DNA of 64,000 bases from Stagonosporopsis chrysanthemi (GCA_022560025.1 JAFISE010000015.1:62001-126000), one strand, 5' to 3'. Counted from the first letter of the stretch, positions 11,708-22,322 are shown. The notes: generated by a model not told the origin, from the letters alone. Numbers and translations are program-made.

Positions 11708-13094
11708 TTACAGCTCTTGATGCTCGGATGTCATATCTTCCCATCTTTGAAGCGCTTTGTTCACCGCCTTCAAATGCTCAAAATGCGGCGCATCCTCTCC
11801 AAGGCCCCAAGCGAACACACCGCCCAGATCGCCCAAATGCCTAGGTCCCACATTATCTTTGAAGAAGTGAAACAGTTTGTCGAGCTTTCGGTCAATGCTG
11901 CCTGGTGTATCCCACGACCAGAAGATGTGCTCTGTTTTGTCCATGTAATAGTGTCCTTTGAGGACTCCCCACACCTCGTCGTCGACACCATGCTTCATAG
12001 CTCTTGCAAAGGACTCTGCTAGCTCGTGGGGTACTTCATCGTGCCACGAGAATGCTCCTGCCTTGCCGAGATCGGCGCCTGTAGCTGGATCTTCCATGAG
12101 ATCAGTACGACACCCAATTGCTGGTACACGATCGCACGTCTCGTTACTTGCGGTCTTGAACCATTTGATATAGAAGCCAAGTCCAACATTCAAGTCCCGC
12201 GTGTACATAGCTGGATCCATGTATGCTTGCAGAGCATTGATGGTACCATCCAATCCGCTGTGATGTTGCGTGACGTTGTCTCGTCTGTTCATCAGGTCGT
12301 ATGTCATGACGTTCAGAAAGTTGATTGACTCGTATATCTTTGGAATGGTGGTCCGCGTGAAGGCAATCATGTCTCTATACAGACCTGGCACTGCTGCTGT
12401 GAGAAGTTTGGAAGGACCAATCGCCGCTCTAATCTCAGCAAGGAGCTCGGGATAGGCGTCAACCTCCCAAGACTTCTCTGAGTTTGGAGTCTGCTTGTAG
12501 TCTTCTCCGTTGCCTCTGATCTTAGATTAGCGAGAGTTGGGTGTAAGTACAGAAGACCAACCCTGGGTATTCCCAATCTAAATCGACGCCTGCAGAGTCA
12601 GTATTACGCAGACATTTCAGTTGAGATACGCACCGTCAGCACCCGTTGCGTCGATCATGACCCTGACGTTATGAGCAAAGAGTTTGCGGCTTTCCTCCGT
12701 TTTCGCTGCCTCCGAGAACCCATCTGTATTTCCCCAACCCCCGATAGCTACCTGGATCTTCGTGCCACTTTTGAACTTTGGGCGGACCTCAGAGATGGAT
12801 GTGAACAGTGGGAACTCGTTCTGGTGAGGGACGTTGAAAATTTCAGATCGCATGAAAGCCAGCGCCACGTGTGTCACCCTCGTTACTAGAGATAACTCTG
12901 GGACGACATCATGTTGACTACCGTTATCAGTCCAGATCAGTGGCGCGCAGGTAGCTTCGACCTTACCCTGTCAAGTACACGACAAAACGCTTCTGGGATC
13001 GGTCTGGCCATGTCATTCGGGAGTCAGAATTCGCTATGACAATCCAAGCCAGGCAAAGAATTGCGCATAGCGCACGCAGAACACTTGTGACCAT
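11708..13094 (-). CDS. Secreted GH18 chitinase
   Basis: Glycoside hydrolase family 18 enzyme cleaving chitin. Exons 13094-12967, 12917-12634, 12589-12562 and 12515-11708; introns 49, 44 and 46 nt. Product 415 aa. Begins with a hydrophobic signal peptide (MVTSVLRALCAILCLAW). An in-frame Met 10 codons upstream is possible, but this start gives the better signal peptide. Family motifs: RFVVYLTG first strand, QVAIGGWG, and DGVDLDWEYP with catalytic Glu144. Most of that active-site motif is encoded by the 28 nt third exon. NVMTYDLM carries the substrate-positioning Tyr. It ends without a chitin-binding module or GPI signal. The neighbouring regulator and dehydrogenase are broken, so this is one of the intact genes in an accessory stretch. 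Confidence 0.88.
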
Positions 13095-13324
13095 AACGTT
13101 ATCCGCAAAGGTGAGCGGGATCATTGGTGGACTGATGAAGCAAAACGGCAGAACATGCACCCAGCCGACGGCACTAGTGGCGGCGGTGGCTGCGGGACCC
13201 CCGCAACGGCTATTAGTTCCGTGCCCTTAGCTCCGTCCAATGGACGATTTGTAGGACTTGCACTTTCAGTACCTCCTTCCATCTCCATTACTCATTTCGG
13301 AGCGTGTCGCATCAGTAACGACAC
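13095..13324. other. Short divergent spacer between chitinase and the broken regulator
   Basis: Contains the 5' side of the chitinase gene. Nothing specific recognised. Confidence 0.4.
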
Positions 13325-14159
13325 ATGGCTGACGTCTCTCAACTCACCAGCAAATTCAGGGTTGCCGGGATACGCAAGCAACGATCAGGGGATGGGGGAG
13401 CCATTAAACGCCAGCGTCAAACGTTGGTCTGCAATCAGTGTCAAACGTCAAAGCTCCGCAACCGCCTTTCCTTATCATGTGTCGGCTTTTCCTCGAGCTC
13501 CTGTACTTGAAAAGCCTATGCATCCTTCACCAGAGGTACATGGAGCGCGGCAATAGCATTCGCCAGTGCGTTGAGGCGGCTAGCAGTATTGTACGCAGCG
13601 TGGTAGACGTTCATCGCGAATTCCAACCAGGCGGTCGCTTCCAAGTAGTAAGCTGGATGTTCAAGGGCATTGCGATGTCAGATTTCCTGCTTGGCGCAAT
13701 CATCCTCTGCTTTTACATGGACCTGAACGTCGAGGGAAAACTCCTTCGACTTCAATCTCAATGGTTGCAACAGAAGATGTGCGTTTGCTTCTCTCAGAAG
13801 CACGCTCGGTCTGTTTTGACAGATCCGCATCCAGTGTCGATGCAAGAAAAGTCGGTCTAGCGATACAGGTTACTCTAAGATCAGCAGATGATATAGCAGA
13901 TAAGTCTGCACAAGCTTCGGGGGGAATGGAAGAAGAGCTCCGTCAACAAGTGACGCTTGGCGTTGCGGGCTCTGATCCCCCAACATCTTCTGGCGCTGAG
14001 ATAGGCCGATTACCATACTCAGAGACGTACTTTACATTCGATGAGCTTGACCCGCTCAACTTTCTAAGGAACTCATCCGCGGAGACGGAAAGGTTCTGGA
14101 GTTCAAACACATTCGCAGACTTGGACATTCTAGAACACAACGATTGTAACATCGTGTAA
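13325..14159 (+). pseudogene. Remnant of a fungal Zn2Cys6 transcription factor
   Basis: Pieces of one fungal-specific transcription factor lie in three reading frames. (1) About 13325-13480: a basic stretch with RQTLVCNQCQTSKLR. It looks like the start of a Zn2Cys6 cluster, but the third Cys expected after KLR is absent. (2) About 13480-13740, another frame: LLYLKSLCILHQRYM, then PGGRFQ and SDFLLGAIILC, like the end of the fungal transcription-factor middle homology region. (3) About 13761-14159, third frame: an acidic tail with EDVRLLLSEARSVCFD, ending at TAA. A complete regulator would need 500-700 residues between the zinc cluster and the tail, so most of the middle is missing. No splice sites fit the frame changes. 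Inference: internal deletion plus frameshifts, not functional. Confidence 0.65.
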
Positions 14160-14322
14160 AGATTGTGTGTACAGGTTACAGACATCGATCCCTATTCGAA
14201 CACTCTTGGATTGGACGATCATTTCCTCATCTGGTTACGGCACCGCTACCAAGGCTGCACGTTGTTTTTGCGCACCACCTTCCCTACATCCTCATCACGG
14301 CGACCTTCAACAACATCGCGAA

Positions 14323-15094
14323 TTAACTCTGCTCCGCCGTCGGATCAAGCGCACCCATCTTCTTCATCAATTCGGGATTGCCGCCTAGACCTGTAGCTAG
14401 CATGCCAGGGCTGATTGCAAACACCTTTACGCCGTCATTTCTTAGCAAGCGGTGCCACTCCAACACCATCATGTTCATTCCAGTCTTTGTCGATCGGTAT
14501 CATGTGACGGAGAATTCTTGCTTTGGCCAGCCTTTAGGAGGAGACTGGTTGATAGCCAGCGCAGGGTTGCCGTGCTCTGTGAGTGTGCTTGTGCCACTGG
14601 TGATGAACAGAAGGCATGGCTGAGATGACTCGAGGAGCATCGGAGCGAAGGTGCTGGTTAGTATGTGTGTACCGGTCACGTTGATATTCCAAGATTAGTC
14701 CCACATCTCCCTGATGGTCATCTTTCCCTGAGCGACCTGTTGATCGAATTGGGCTCCTATGCTATGTTCAGCTTTTGCGACAAAATGATCAGACTCGGCC
14801 TCTCCCACCCGCATTATTTATAATTACATCGCTCCTGTCATGTTGCTTTGAAATTTCTTCGAACGCTTGAGCGATCGAACTGTCATCCTCAAGGTCGACT
14901 TGTACCGGCTCGATGCGGCTCGCCGAGCCTGCGTGCTCGCGCTTGACTTCTTCGATGGCAGCTGCAGCCTTGGCTAGATCTCTGGAGCCGAGTAAAATGG
15001 TGTATGCTTGTGGTGATTGGTACAGGGCCTTGACGGTATACAAGCCAAGGCCGGTATTTGCACCAGTAATAAAGATGGTTGTTGCAGAAGCCAT
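14323..15094 (-). pseudogene. Short-chain dehydrogenase/reductase pseudogene
   Basis: Rossmann-fold SDR with good motifs but broken. Exon 1 (15094-14809) reads ITGANTGLGLYTVKAL (the TGxxxGxG cofactor motif), LLGSRD, and IINNAG. A clean 52 nt intron (14808-14757, GTGGGA..TAG) restores the frame at NNAGAQFDQQ. Exon 2 then contains two in-frame stops: TAA at 14697-14695 (in MWD*SWNINVTGTH) and TGA at 14502-14500 (in EFSVT*YRSTKTG, the catalytic Tyr-x-x-x-Lys region). The reading continues through SPGMLATG to a stop at 14323. The same frame stays readable on both sides of each stop, so decay is recent. Both stops could come from one C-to-T change each (CAA to TAA, CGA to TGA). Sequencing error is the alternative. 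Confidence 0.8.
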
Positions 15095-15620
15095 TGTGGA
15101 AAGCTACTGTTATAACAGTCTGTGGATTGATTGACTTTTTGTAGATCTACATCGTGGCAGCATGACATTTATATGTCTACACGCAGCCTTTATGATGAGT
15201 ACTGTAAGCTCTGTGTGAACCATCGGGGCAAGCGCTAACCGGAATAGGCAATTTTTCAGTTCCAATCGGCCGAGAGAGTGTCGTCGCGATTTTCTTAACA
15301 CCGGTCCCACGTTGCAAAGACTACGACAAAAGTGGCCACCAAGACAGGGTACTAAACGAATTTGGGGTACTATCGATATGATTACATCCCGAGTCGGAGA
15401 TTTCTCTGACAAGCGTTCATTGATGGACCGTGAGCAAATCCGCCGCCTTGGCACTGTCGCGCCTATAGTGATTAATTACACACGACAGGGGTGGCAAGTC
15501 ATGGAGCATGACGCGATCGTAAGGCTTCGCAGATAAAGCCATGCCATTCATGACTTTCTTCCTATCCAAATACCAGGTCTCTTACCATTCACATCATTGT
15601 TTGCTCGGTTTTTCAACATC
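15095..15620. other. Gene-free spacer upstream of the pectate lyase
   Basis: 526 bp between the dehydrogenase pseudogene start and the pectate lyase start. It should contain the lyase promoter. Short ORFs only; no element recognised. Confidence 0.4.
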
Positions 15621-16837
15621 ATGTCCAAAAGTTTAATTGTCGCCTTAGCAGCGCTTACTGGCTCCTCATTGGCCAAGGACATCTACGTCTCTCCCACCGG
15701 CACTGGTACCGGGTCTGCCACGGCCCCCTATGGCTCCATTCAGTCTGCTGTGAACGCCGCTGTCGCCGGTGACAACATTCTGCTTCGGGCCGGCACCTAC
15801 AAGGTATGTCAAGCGGACATTGTACCCTGATCATTCGCTGACAACCCAAGCCCACCACCAACATCCAGATCACCAAGAGCGGCACGAGGACTGCACCGAT
15901 CACCATCCGCTCCTTCGAGAAGGAGAAGGTCATCCTTGACGGTGAGGGTTTGCCAGGCACTCCGTATGGCCTCGACCAGTCTCTGCCCAACAAGGAGCGA
16001 GGTATCTTGCACATCGAGAAGGGCAACTACTGGAAGTTCTACAACCTCGAGTTGATCAATGGCCCCTACGGCGTTTACGCTCGTGACGCCTCGCACAACT
16101 ACTACGAGTTGATCACCACCCACGACAACTATGAGACAGGCTTCCAGCTTGAAGGTGCATCATCCAACAACACTGTGCTCTACCTCGACTCCTACCGCAA
16201 CCGCGATCCTCGCAAGAACGGTGAGAGTGCAGATGGTTTTGCCTGCAAGTCTGGCTCTGGCGAGGGTAATGTCTTGCGCAATGCCCGACTTTGGGACAAC
16301 GTCGATGATGGTCTTGATCTATTCATGTTCGGATCCCCTGTGACACTGGAAGAAGTCTATGCCTGGGGCAATGGCTTCAACCGCTGGGGATTTTCCGATT
16401 TCAATGGCGATGGAAACGGCTTCAAGCTTGGTATCACTGACAACCCACCTGCGAACCACATCGTGCGCAACTCCATGGCCTTTGCCAATGCCAAGAAGGG
16501 CTTCATTGACAACGGCAACCCGGGCGCACTGGTTGTGGAGCGCAACACCGCCTGGAACAATGGAGATGTTGGCTTCAACTTCCGCAGCTCTTCGTCAGCT
16601 CTCAACAAGAACATCGCCGCCGTCAACACGGGTTCTGCTCAGATCTCCCTCGTCTCGACCGTTAAGGCGTCCGGCAACTCGTGGCAGTCAGGGACTTGGT
16701 CCAACAGCACCTTCAAGAGCGTTGACCCCTCCAAGTTGAAGGGAGCACGAGGATCCGACGGTCGTATCCCCGCAAGCACCTTCTTGGTTCCCTCGTCTGG
16801 CGCAGCCATCGGCGCTACCACTGAGGCGGACGTCTAA
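15621..16837 (+). CDS. Secreted PL9-like pectate lyase
   Basis: Probable calcium-dependent lyase acting on plant pectate, with a right-handed beta-helix fold. Exon 1 is 15621-15803, the intron 15804-15850 (47 nt, GTATGT..AAG), exon 2 15851-16837; 389 aa. The Met at 15621 begins a good signal peptide (MSKSLIVALAALTGSSLA); another Met 8 codons upstream is in frame. The mature protein starts DIYVSPTGTGTG. It has many Asn-rich helix rungs, and the segment ESADGFACKSGSGEGN followed by DNVDDGLDLF carries the Asp cluster and Lys typical of family 9 (Pel9A-like) sites. A related PL1/PL3-like or other beta-helix function cannot be fully excluded. No binding module is seen. Confidence 0.82.
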
Positions 16838-18271
16838 GTTCAGTTTTATGCCGTCTAGGAACCATATTTTGTCTGTAAATATTCGAGTGGCTGCTGTCAT
16901 CTCCTTCTGTAAATAGTTCTTCCGGTATATAATTGAGTGTAGTTCTAGCTTCAACTCATGGGTAAATCAACTCTTCGAACCGTGCTTCACATGTACCTTG
17001 ACTTGTGCATGGAAGCCTCGCATTGCTCCCGCCCCTGAAGCCACTATGATCAAATTTGCCTAGTGACCATGAATTTACGCTCTGGACATGCAAGCTTTGT
17101 GAATCGCCGACATTCTGTCTGAAGCTGGAAGTCAGCAAAGTAAAGGTGATTGTGGCAGACTCAAAGTTGGACCGGCGGCAGAAGGTGTTGAATCCTGGTC
17201 ATCTGAAGTCATAGCAAGGGCAATGTTCTGCTCTCATCTGCTCAGGCATACCCCTGGATTCCTAAATGAAAAGGCCAAGGGAAATAGACCGACCAAGATT
17301 GAGGCTCAGATCAGAGCTGCACGAGGTGCCCCATGCGGTGAGAGGAGCTGTGCCGAGAAGCTGAAAGATTTGAGAGAGGGTCGGATATGGCTAGGTATCA
17401 CTGTATAGCTGTCATGAATGTCTCCTTGCTGGGCGTTGTATATACAAGCTAGTAAACTAGCGATTCTTTTGATACTTTCTTTTTCAGCGATATATAATGC
17501 CTGAGGAAACGTATTGTGTATGGACCCCCAAAGTCTAGTATGGTACCCTGGCTGTAGGTTACTTTTGATTAGTTAGTGATGGTAATATTGGGCAACCAGG
17601 AGCGGTTCTCACGCAGTCTGCTAGATAAAGAGGGGTTCGCATATCTCTGTAGGTACTGATACTGTTGTGGGTATGTGTATTGCTTTTTCTATCAGAAATT
17701 ATAATGCTTGCTGAATTGTCCAGATTACTCCTTACTATAAAAACACCAGAATATACCGTAGTATCAACGAGCGACCAAATCTGTGAGTGGCTGGAGCCCA
17801 CGTTTTTACCCTGCAGACTGTCTCCCAATTAAGATGTAGCCAATCAGAAGCAGAGGCTGTCGAGCGATGGTCCATACATTCTGGCAGGTGTAGATGCAAC
17901 CTTCATACTGCTATTCGCATTGCTGTCCAAGAAAGTTTGCACAAAATATCAGTTTCTTGCAAGCTCGTGAACGTAAGGCCGCCCTCATGTTTCTCGATAA
18001 GGTATGACCCGTAAACTTCAAACAGCGGATGCATTAGGAAAGAAAATTGATCAGAAAACCGAGAGCCCGTTGGTTACCCTCTTACCTAGATGTGGCCCAG
18101 ATATTTCCAGATTGACGATCTTGGCCCGTCTGACATGACGTGGTTTGAGCGCAGTTTCGATTGTGCACCTTCCTAAGCCAGGCTAAAGATGATGACCGTC
18201 CGCGGAACATCAACTGAATGGGACTGTGTGCCTGATGGAAAACTTGCATAAGAAGAACGCAGAGTGCTTAT
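16838..18271. other. 1.4 kb gene-free stretch between pectate lyase and esterase genes
   Basis: Only short unconnected ORFs (such as 17223-17408) on both strands. It is more AT-rich than the surrounding coding DNA, with several TATA-like runs around 17440-17500. Nothing here resembled a known gene, tRNA or transposon. Confidence 0.45.
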
Positions 18272-19417
18272 TTGAAGCTTGGTCCCAATATCTCTGCTGT
18301 CACGATGCTGGCTGTTGTTGTCGTGTTGCTTCAAGTCGTTGCTGCTGTTTCGTTCCCTCCACCAACGGGTCCATACCATGTCGGCTTCACACAACATGCG
18401 TTCAACAAAACCACGCTACATGACCCTGTGAATCCAGGAAATCGATCTGCAATCCTCCTCGCTACCATCTACTACCCGACGCAAACCATCCCTAGCCCCG
18501 GTGTCAATACAGCACCGTACCTCGACCCCACCACGGCGAATATCTGGGGTGACAACTATGAATTCCCGGACAACTCACTGCAAAGCCTGACAACATGGAA
18601 TGTCCAAAATGCCCAACCTCTCGAAGTATCAAAGAACGGTATATCGCAAAAGCCAACAATCATCTTCTCGCCAGGCGCAGGCGAAAACGCAATCATGTAC
18701 AACGTGCTCTCCTCCCAACTCGCCTCCGAAGGCTACACTATCGTCGCGCTGGACCACTCAGGCGAGACTCCATACCTGCACCTCCCCAACGGCCAACCCG
18801 GCATCTACGGGCTCGACATCAACTATCGCTGGAACGAGACCCTCGCCGAATCCGTCGTGCAGATGCGCGTCTCGGATATCATCGCCACGGCTCGCGACCT
18901 CTTCCCCGCGTATGTGGCATCAACAGGCGCTCCCTTCAACTCAACACACTACCTAACGCTCGGCCACTCCCTGGGCGGGACTGCAGCCGTGTACGCCCTG
19001 GCCGTTGAACCGTCCATCTTAGCCGCTGTGAACATGGACGGGACATACTTTGTGCACCCCGATGTGGGGAAACCACTGCTCATGCTCGGGCAGGAAGCAC
19101 ACACGGTGGCCGCCGAGCCGTCGTGGCCAGCTTTCGTGGCTGAGCAGTCGGGATGGTGGGACTGGCTGGTTGTAGCGGGGAGTGGACATCAGAACTTTGC
19201 GGATCTGGGGGACTGGGTTGATTTGCTGGGGCTGAGGAATCAGACGGCGCCGATAGGATCGCTGGGGACGATATGGGCGCCGAGAATGGATTTTGTGGTC
19301 AAGACGCTCGTGCAGACCTTTTTCGGATTTGTACTGGGGGAAGGGGAATGGTTGGAAACAGATGATACGCAACTTCCTGAGGTTGGTAGGGTTAGTAGAA
19401 GTGTGAGTGCGAGATAG
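18272..19417 (+). CDS. Secreted alpha/beta hydrolase, PAF-acetylhydrolase-like
   Basis: Predicted extracellular esterase/lipase of the platelet-activating-factor acetylhydrolase (isoform II) type. Single exon, 381 aa. A hydrophobic signal peptide (TMLAVVVVLLQVVAAV) lies near the N-terminus; the Met at 18305 would also give a good signal peptide. Ser233 lies in the nucleophile elbow GHSLGG, Asp256 in NMDGTY and His306 in SGHQNFAD, giving a plausible catalytic triad in the order of the fold. FSPGAGENA around 132-140 fits the oxyanion-hole loop. Several N-x-S/T sites support secretion. Substrate is unknown; fungal members are poorly characterised. Confidence 0.75.
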   Translation: MKLGPNISAVTMLAVVVVLLQVVAAVSFPPPTGPYHVGFTQHAFNKTTLHDPVNPGNRSAILLATIYYPTQTIPSPGVNTAPYLDPTTANIWGDNYEFPDNSLQSLTTWNVQNAQPLEVSKNGISQKPTIIFSPGAGENAIMYNVLSSQLASEGYTIVALDHSGETPYLHLPNGQPGIYGLDINYRWNETLAESVVQMRVSDIIATARDLFPAYVASTGAPFNSTHYLTLGHSLGGTAAVYALAVEPSILAAVNMDGTYFVHPDVGKPLLMLGQEAHTVAAEPSWPAFVAEQSGWWDWLVVAGSGHQNFADLGDWVDLLGLRNQTAPIGSLGTIWAPRMDFVVKTLVQTFFGFVLGEGEWLETDDTQLPEVGRVSRSVSAR

Positions 19418-19869
19418 AATGCGAAATCTTGGTAAGTGTTGGGAGTGTTCAGCGCATTGATCATTTCTGCTCTGTCTTAATCGAGTCATACGAGTCATAA
19501 GACAACAGTGTTTGTAGAATACAAAGCCGTCTTTGAGTGAGCACCAAAGCCGTCACTGAATGTCTAGGGAAGCCACACGCAGTAGCAAAGTATCAAGTAG
19601 ACTCGCTGTTCATGACAATTTCCCGTTCGCTGACCCGATCAAAGCTAGAAACGTTACAACGACGCGTCGTTGCACCCACGCTATCTTATCTTCCTCTTCC
19701 CCTTCTTCTTTTCGGACATTCCGGCTTCCTCCTCGTCGGGTAGTTCGGGACATAACAAACACACGCCGAACGTCTCACCAAACCTCTGTGCCATCGATAT
19801 CAGCATTTTCGTCATCTCAATGTCCTCCAGCTCTTTCAGCGTCATCGAGCTCTGCTCACTTCCAGCTTG
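19418..19869. other. Convergent spacer
   Basis: 452 bp between two converging genes, pyrimidine-rich around 19676-19740. No gene recognised. Confidence 0.4.
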
Positions 19870-21057
19870 CTAAGACTGAGGTATTTGCACAGTCTCGGGA
19901 TCAGGCATGGGATCTCCCCTTTCCTTTAGTATTCTCTGCGCAATCTCATCCAGGCCCGGGAGCCCTTCAAACACTCTCCAATTCTCGGCATTCGGGGTGT
20001 CAGAGATGGCATCTTTGATTATAGTAACAGCCAAGTCGACCAACATCTGTGTGTTTTCCTTGTTCGCCCAGTGCACTTCGCGAGAAGGCCAGAATGCGAG
20101 ATGGACGGCAAAGTGTATGGCGACTCGGGTCAGCCAGTGATAGAGCAAAATGCCGCCAGATAGGAAGTAGGATTTGATGAACGCTGTATGGAGGCCTTTG
20201 TTTCCGTGAAACCGATCGAGAAGGAATGCTTCGGCCGCAAACTGCCCAACATCTGTTGCGCCGCAACCAACGCGCACCATCTCCCAGTCGATGACACTCA
20301 AGACGCATGGTCCTTGGTTTGATGAAGCGCCCTTGAGCATGACATTGCCAGGCCAGAAGTCGCCATGGCAAACGCTTTCTTTGTCCAATTGTATTTGTCC
20401 GCCAAAGTAGTCGTTGATGAGGTTTCCCAGTTCCGCATCGTGTCCCGTTTGTCGAAGGGTCTCAGCAAGGTTCCTGTAGGTGTAACGGGCTATGAGCACC
20501 CCAGCATCATTATTTGAGTCCCAAATTCCATTAACGCTGGAAGGCGGAGTCTGTGTGTGCAATTTGGCCAGCCATTTGCCTATCTCCGTGCCAATTTCAT
20601 GGACCTGCTCGTTGCTGAGCGTCGCGTAAGCATCTTTGAGGTTTTGGGCGCCGGCGTCCTGGATGCACAAAAGCTTCATGTCCTCTTCGTAGAACAAGAA
20701 AGGGACCGTCTGCACGTGAGTGCTCCCGTCGCTCGCTTTTCCAGGAGTGCAGTGACACTCGCTCTCGTCTTTGAGTTTATTGGCTAGCATCCGTGCTTCA
20801 AAGTCCATGCGGCTTTGAGGCAGGCTGAAAGTAAACATGCTTGCAAGTTGTGGAGCAGCATGCTTGAGCACCCAAGATGTCCCAGCATCTACACCCTGTC
20901 CGGCCACGCGATAAACGTAGTTGGCAGTGCCTCCACTGAGGGGTTCGATCAGGAAGTCTGTGAGGCCACGATAGTCTTGGAGATAGCTTCTGACGTCGTC
21001 GATGTTTTTAAGATCGTAGTCGGACTTGTTGCGACTTAGTGTGCCGGCCGAGTCCAT
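19870..21057 (-). CDS. APH/choline-kinase-fold phosphotransferase
   Basis: Single exon, 395 aa. Small-molecule kinase fold: SGGTANYVYRV (glycine-rich loop, about 41-51), Lys65 in WVLKHA, catalytic HGDFWPGNVML (Asp233) and the metal-binding Asp257 in VIDWEM. This layout is shared by aminoglycoside phosphotransferases, choline kinases and methylthioribose kinases. Fungi carry many such genes of unknown substrate, so no specific function is claimed. No signal peptide or membrane segment is seen, so it is probably cytosolic. Confidence 0.75.
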   Translation of the reverse strand: MDSAGTLSRNKSDYDLKNIDDVRSYLQDYRGLTDFLIEPLSGGTANYVYRVAGQGVDAGTSWVLKHAAPQLASMFTFSLPQSRMDFEARMLANKLKDESECHCTPGKASDGSTHVQTVPFLFYEEDMKLLCIQDAGAQNLKDAYATLSNEQVHEIGTEIGKWLAKLHTQTPPSSVNGIWDSNNDAGVLIARYTYRNLAETLRQTGHDAELGNLINDYFGGQIQLDKESVCHGDFWPGNVMLKGASSNQGPCVLSVIDWEMVRVGCGATDVGQFAAEAFLLDRFHGNKGLHTAFIKSYFLSGGILLYHWLTRVAIHFAVHLAFWPSREVHWANKENTQMLVDLAVTIIKDAISDTPNAENWRVFEGLPGLDEIAQRILKERGDPMPDPETVQIPQS

Positions 21058-21730
21058 TGCTCAGGTCCTCTGGCTTGATCTCAGGCTTAGTCGTGGTACC
21101 AAAGTTATGAATAGCGAAGTTCAGAAGGTATGGATTTGAGCGAAAGCGATTGACGATGAATTAAGTATGCATGTGTGTATACAGCTAAGCCCTGCCAGAG
21201 CTGAGAGAGGCCGTCGGCCTGCCCAAAAAACAAATCAAGTAGCGACGCTTCTGCATGAAGTGCACAAACAAAGTAACGACAAGTGCAGCTGAGACGCTGA
21301 TTCCATCTGAGTCGAAACCCTGACAGCTGATTGGTGGCGCAGCATAGCAGGTGAGAGTAGAATATCGTCTAGCCACTTCCAGTCTAGTGCATTTACTCAT
21401 CTACACCATCCCTCTTACGACCACGACAGCTTCCGTTGAACACGACATCCATGATGTGAAACTCCGGGAGACAAGGGCACAGGAGCCGTGAGCACATCAA
21501 ACTACCCATCCAGAATGCATACATCATGTCCTCAATTACAGTGGGCCTTCGGGACCCCGCAGCGTACGCACGAAGCCGTGGTCGGTATAAACATGTGTAT
21601 ATATATATGCAGCGTATAAAAGTGCTCGTCAACCCCAACAGCAAAACAAACCGATTACAATCCCCTAGAAAGACTCAAAAACACCTTCTGTTCCCCAACC
21701 ATCCCAAGAAGAAAAAAAAAACCCCCCATC
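21058..21730. promoter_or_regulatory. Promoter region of the small conserved gene, with TATA-like box
   Basis: 673 bp between divergent genes. A TATATATATA run (about 21598-21608) is followed by TATAAA at 21615-21620, 111 bp before the start codon at 21731, a plausible core promoter. A pyrimidine/A-rich leader follows. No other gene seen. Confidence 0.45.
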
Positions 21731-22279
21731 ATGTCCCCAATCCCAATCGTACTCTGCGGCCGCAGCCCCGAAATCGCAGAGAAGGTCAAGCAAGACCTCG
21801 CGCCCGAATACGAAGGTACACTACACTACATTCCCTCCTCCCCCGCTTCCTTTCCCCCCCTTCCTGCCCTCAACCCCCCTCTTCAACCTCTTATCCAACA
21901 CCCTCTCCCATCAATCCCTAACCCCTAACCCCCCCTCATAGTAATCCAAACCATCCTCTCCCCCTCCTCAGGCCTAACCACCATCCCCTCTCTCCTGCGT
22001 GGCCCCAACCCCCCCGTCGCCATCGCCCTCGGCGGCGCCTTTGACGACGCGACCGTTGATGCGTTGCGAGACGCTGCGGCGGCGGCGAGTAACAAAGCAG
22101 CAGGGGACCTGGTCTGGCTGCGCGCAGACAAGAGCAAAGCGGGGGAGATGCCGGCGATGAGCGACAAAGAGGCGTTTGGGGCTGCGCTGGCGGGGAGGAT
22201 GGAGAGGGCGTTGGGGGAGAATGGGGTGGGGAGGGGGGGTGAGGGGAGCGGGAGGGGAGGGGGGGTTGTGTTGTTCTAG
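21731..22279 (+). CDS. Small fungal protein of unknown function
   Basis: Exon 1 is 21731-21815, the intron 21816-21941 (126 nt, long for this window and strongly pyrimidine-rich), exon 2 21942-22279; 140 aa. The N-terminus reads MSPIPIVLCGRSPEIAEKV, then VIQTIL after the splice and VAIALGGAFDDATVDALRDA. This alternation of short strands and helices suggests a small alpha/beta fold. The C-terminus becomes Gly-rich because the DNA there is a G-rich run (about 22215-22270). I recall similar short proteins in other ascomycetes with unknown role, but cannot verify it. No membrane segment. Confidence 0.6.
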
Positions 22280-22322
22280 TCGAAAGATGGGTGTTGTAGC
22301 AAAGACGGGAGGGGGTGGAAAC

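Noticed and set aside
13325..19417. Strong repeat-induced point mutation across the island
   Set aside because: Only single stop codons fit C-to-T changes; the intact neighbouring genes show no obvious AT drift by eye. Left as a question in the findings and not annotated.
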